Shown one piece after another: positions 13,060 to 13,470 of a DNA stretch of 13,470 nt (its first letter is position 1; the number at the start of each line of letters is the position of its first letter). The notes under the pieces were generated by a model. The model was not told the DNA's origin and ran no database searches. It worked only from the letters and a program-made list of their open reading frames with translations. The position numbers were made by a program, and so were the translations under genes. Source of the DNA: CAMLHP01 sp035707845 (GTDB lineage: Bacteria; Gemmatimonadota; Gemmatimonadetes; Gemmatimonadales; GWC2-71-9). Location of the stretch: the NCBI GenBank assembly GCA_035707845.1, contig DASSTP010000286.1, positions 1 through 13,470 on the forward strand. Direction: 5' to 3'.

Positions 13060-13470
13060 GGCCTGATGCCATCGTGGTGGGCGCCGGCGTGGCCGGCCTC
13101 ACGGCGGCGGTGGAGCTGCGTCGCGCGGGGCGCGTGGTGCAGGTGCTGGAAGCGTCTGGACGCATTGGGGGACTGGCGCAGAGCGAGCGGCATCAGGGAT
13201 TCCTGGTCGAACGAGGCCCCGCGTCCCTCAGCCAGCCATCGCCCGAGGTGACGGCCCTGCTCGAGCTGGTGGGGCTCTGGCCACGGCGCATTTCGCCGCT
13301 TCCCGTCACAGCCAACCGCTGGACCGTTCGCGGCGGGCGCCTGGTGCCGATTCCACGCTCGCCCCTGCAGTTGTTGCGCTCACCGTTGCTGTCGCCCCGG
13401 GGCAAGCTGCGGCTGGCCGGAGCGTTCGTGCCGCACGCCGCAGCTGCTGAGGAAGAGTCGCTGGGCATGT
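13053..13470 (+). CDS. hemG: Protoporphyrinogen oxidase (HemG/HemY-type FAD enzyme), N-terminal part
   Basis: The first 139 codons are present and the gene continues beyond the window. The N-terminus is a FAD-binding Rossmann fold with IVVGAGVAGLTAAVELRRAG (GxGxxG at residues 10-15) and an acidic ribose ligand Glu33 in VLEASGRIGGL. The HQGFLVERGPASLS region and the later GGRLVPIPRSPLQLLRSPLLS stretch are typical of oxygen-dependent, HemY-type protoporphyrinogen oxidases (also called PgoX; often annotated hemG). It would oxidise protoporphyrinogen IX, or coproporphyrinogen III in the coproporphyrin branch, at the membrane. The GTG at 13053 overlaps the end of hemL by 7 bases. Other flavin amine oxidases share this fold, but the heme operon position makes the call likely. 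Confidence 0.85.
   Translation, partial: MLRPDAIVVGAGVAGLTAAVELRRAGRVVQVLEASGRIGGLAQSERHQGFLVERGPASLSQPSPEVTALLELVGLWPRRISPLPVTANRWTVRGGRLVPIPRSPLQLLRSPLLSPRGKLRLAGAFVPHAAAAEEESLGM

Overview
This GC-rich window (roughly two-thirds G+C by eye) looks like chromosome from a Gemmatimonadota-type bacterium. That placement is an inference. It rests on an alternative complex III operon, an ECF sigma / zinc-finger anti-sigma pair whose N-terminus resembles ones I associate with that phylum, a bacterial ceramide operon, C5-pathway heme genes and GTCGCAG heptamer arrays between genes. No rRNA, tRNA, CRISPR array, transposase or phage gene is visible.

Layout. (1) 1-3095 (+): the 3' part of an alternative complex III (ACIII) operon, actC (partial)-actD-actE-actF, with overlapping genes throughout. 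(2) 3096-3246: a palindromic heptamer-repeat element with a nested terminator-like hairpin, lying between two convergent genes. (3) 3246-5605 (-): a cysteine-rich YkgJ-like gene, an ECF sigma factor and its anti-sigma factor, in that transcription order. (4) 5606-5752: a divergent promoter region with a perfect 8-bp-arm palindrome matching the Rex operator consensus (and the CRP half-sites), followed by (5) a (+) cupredoxin lipoprotein gene closed by a textbook intrinsic terminator. (6) 10492-6278 (-): a tightly overlapping cluster of a serine palmitoyltransferase-like enzyme, a GNAT-fold acyltransferase, an NAD(P)-dependent reductase of the epimerase family and a PAP2/Aur1-like membrane protein. 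This is the expected gene set for bacterial ceramide synthesis plus a head-group or phosphatase step. A second heptamer element, with a perfect 19-bp hairpin, sits between the last two genes. (7) 10778-13470 (+): hemB-hemL-protoporphyrinogen oxidase, overlapping and running off the window.

How it fits together. ACIII passes electrons from quinol to a soluble or membrane-tethered carrier. The cupredoxin lipoprotein is a candidate periplasmic carrier, and the heme genes supply cofactor for the cytochromes. The sphingolipid genes would build unusual envelope lipids, and the sigma/anti-sigma pair may sense envelope state. The most unusual signals are the two heptamer elements, which begin at or within 3 nt of the stop codons of three unrelated genes. 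Next are the ceramide gene cluster, whose acyltransferase has no ATG/GTG start at its conserved N-terminus, and the Rex-like operator.
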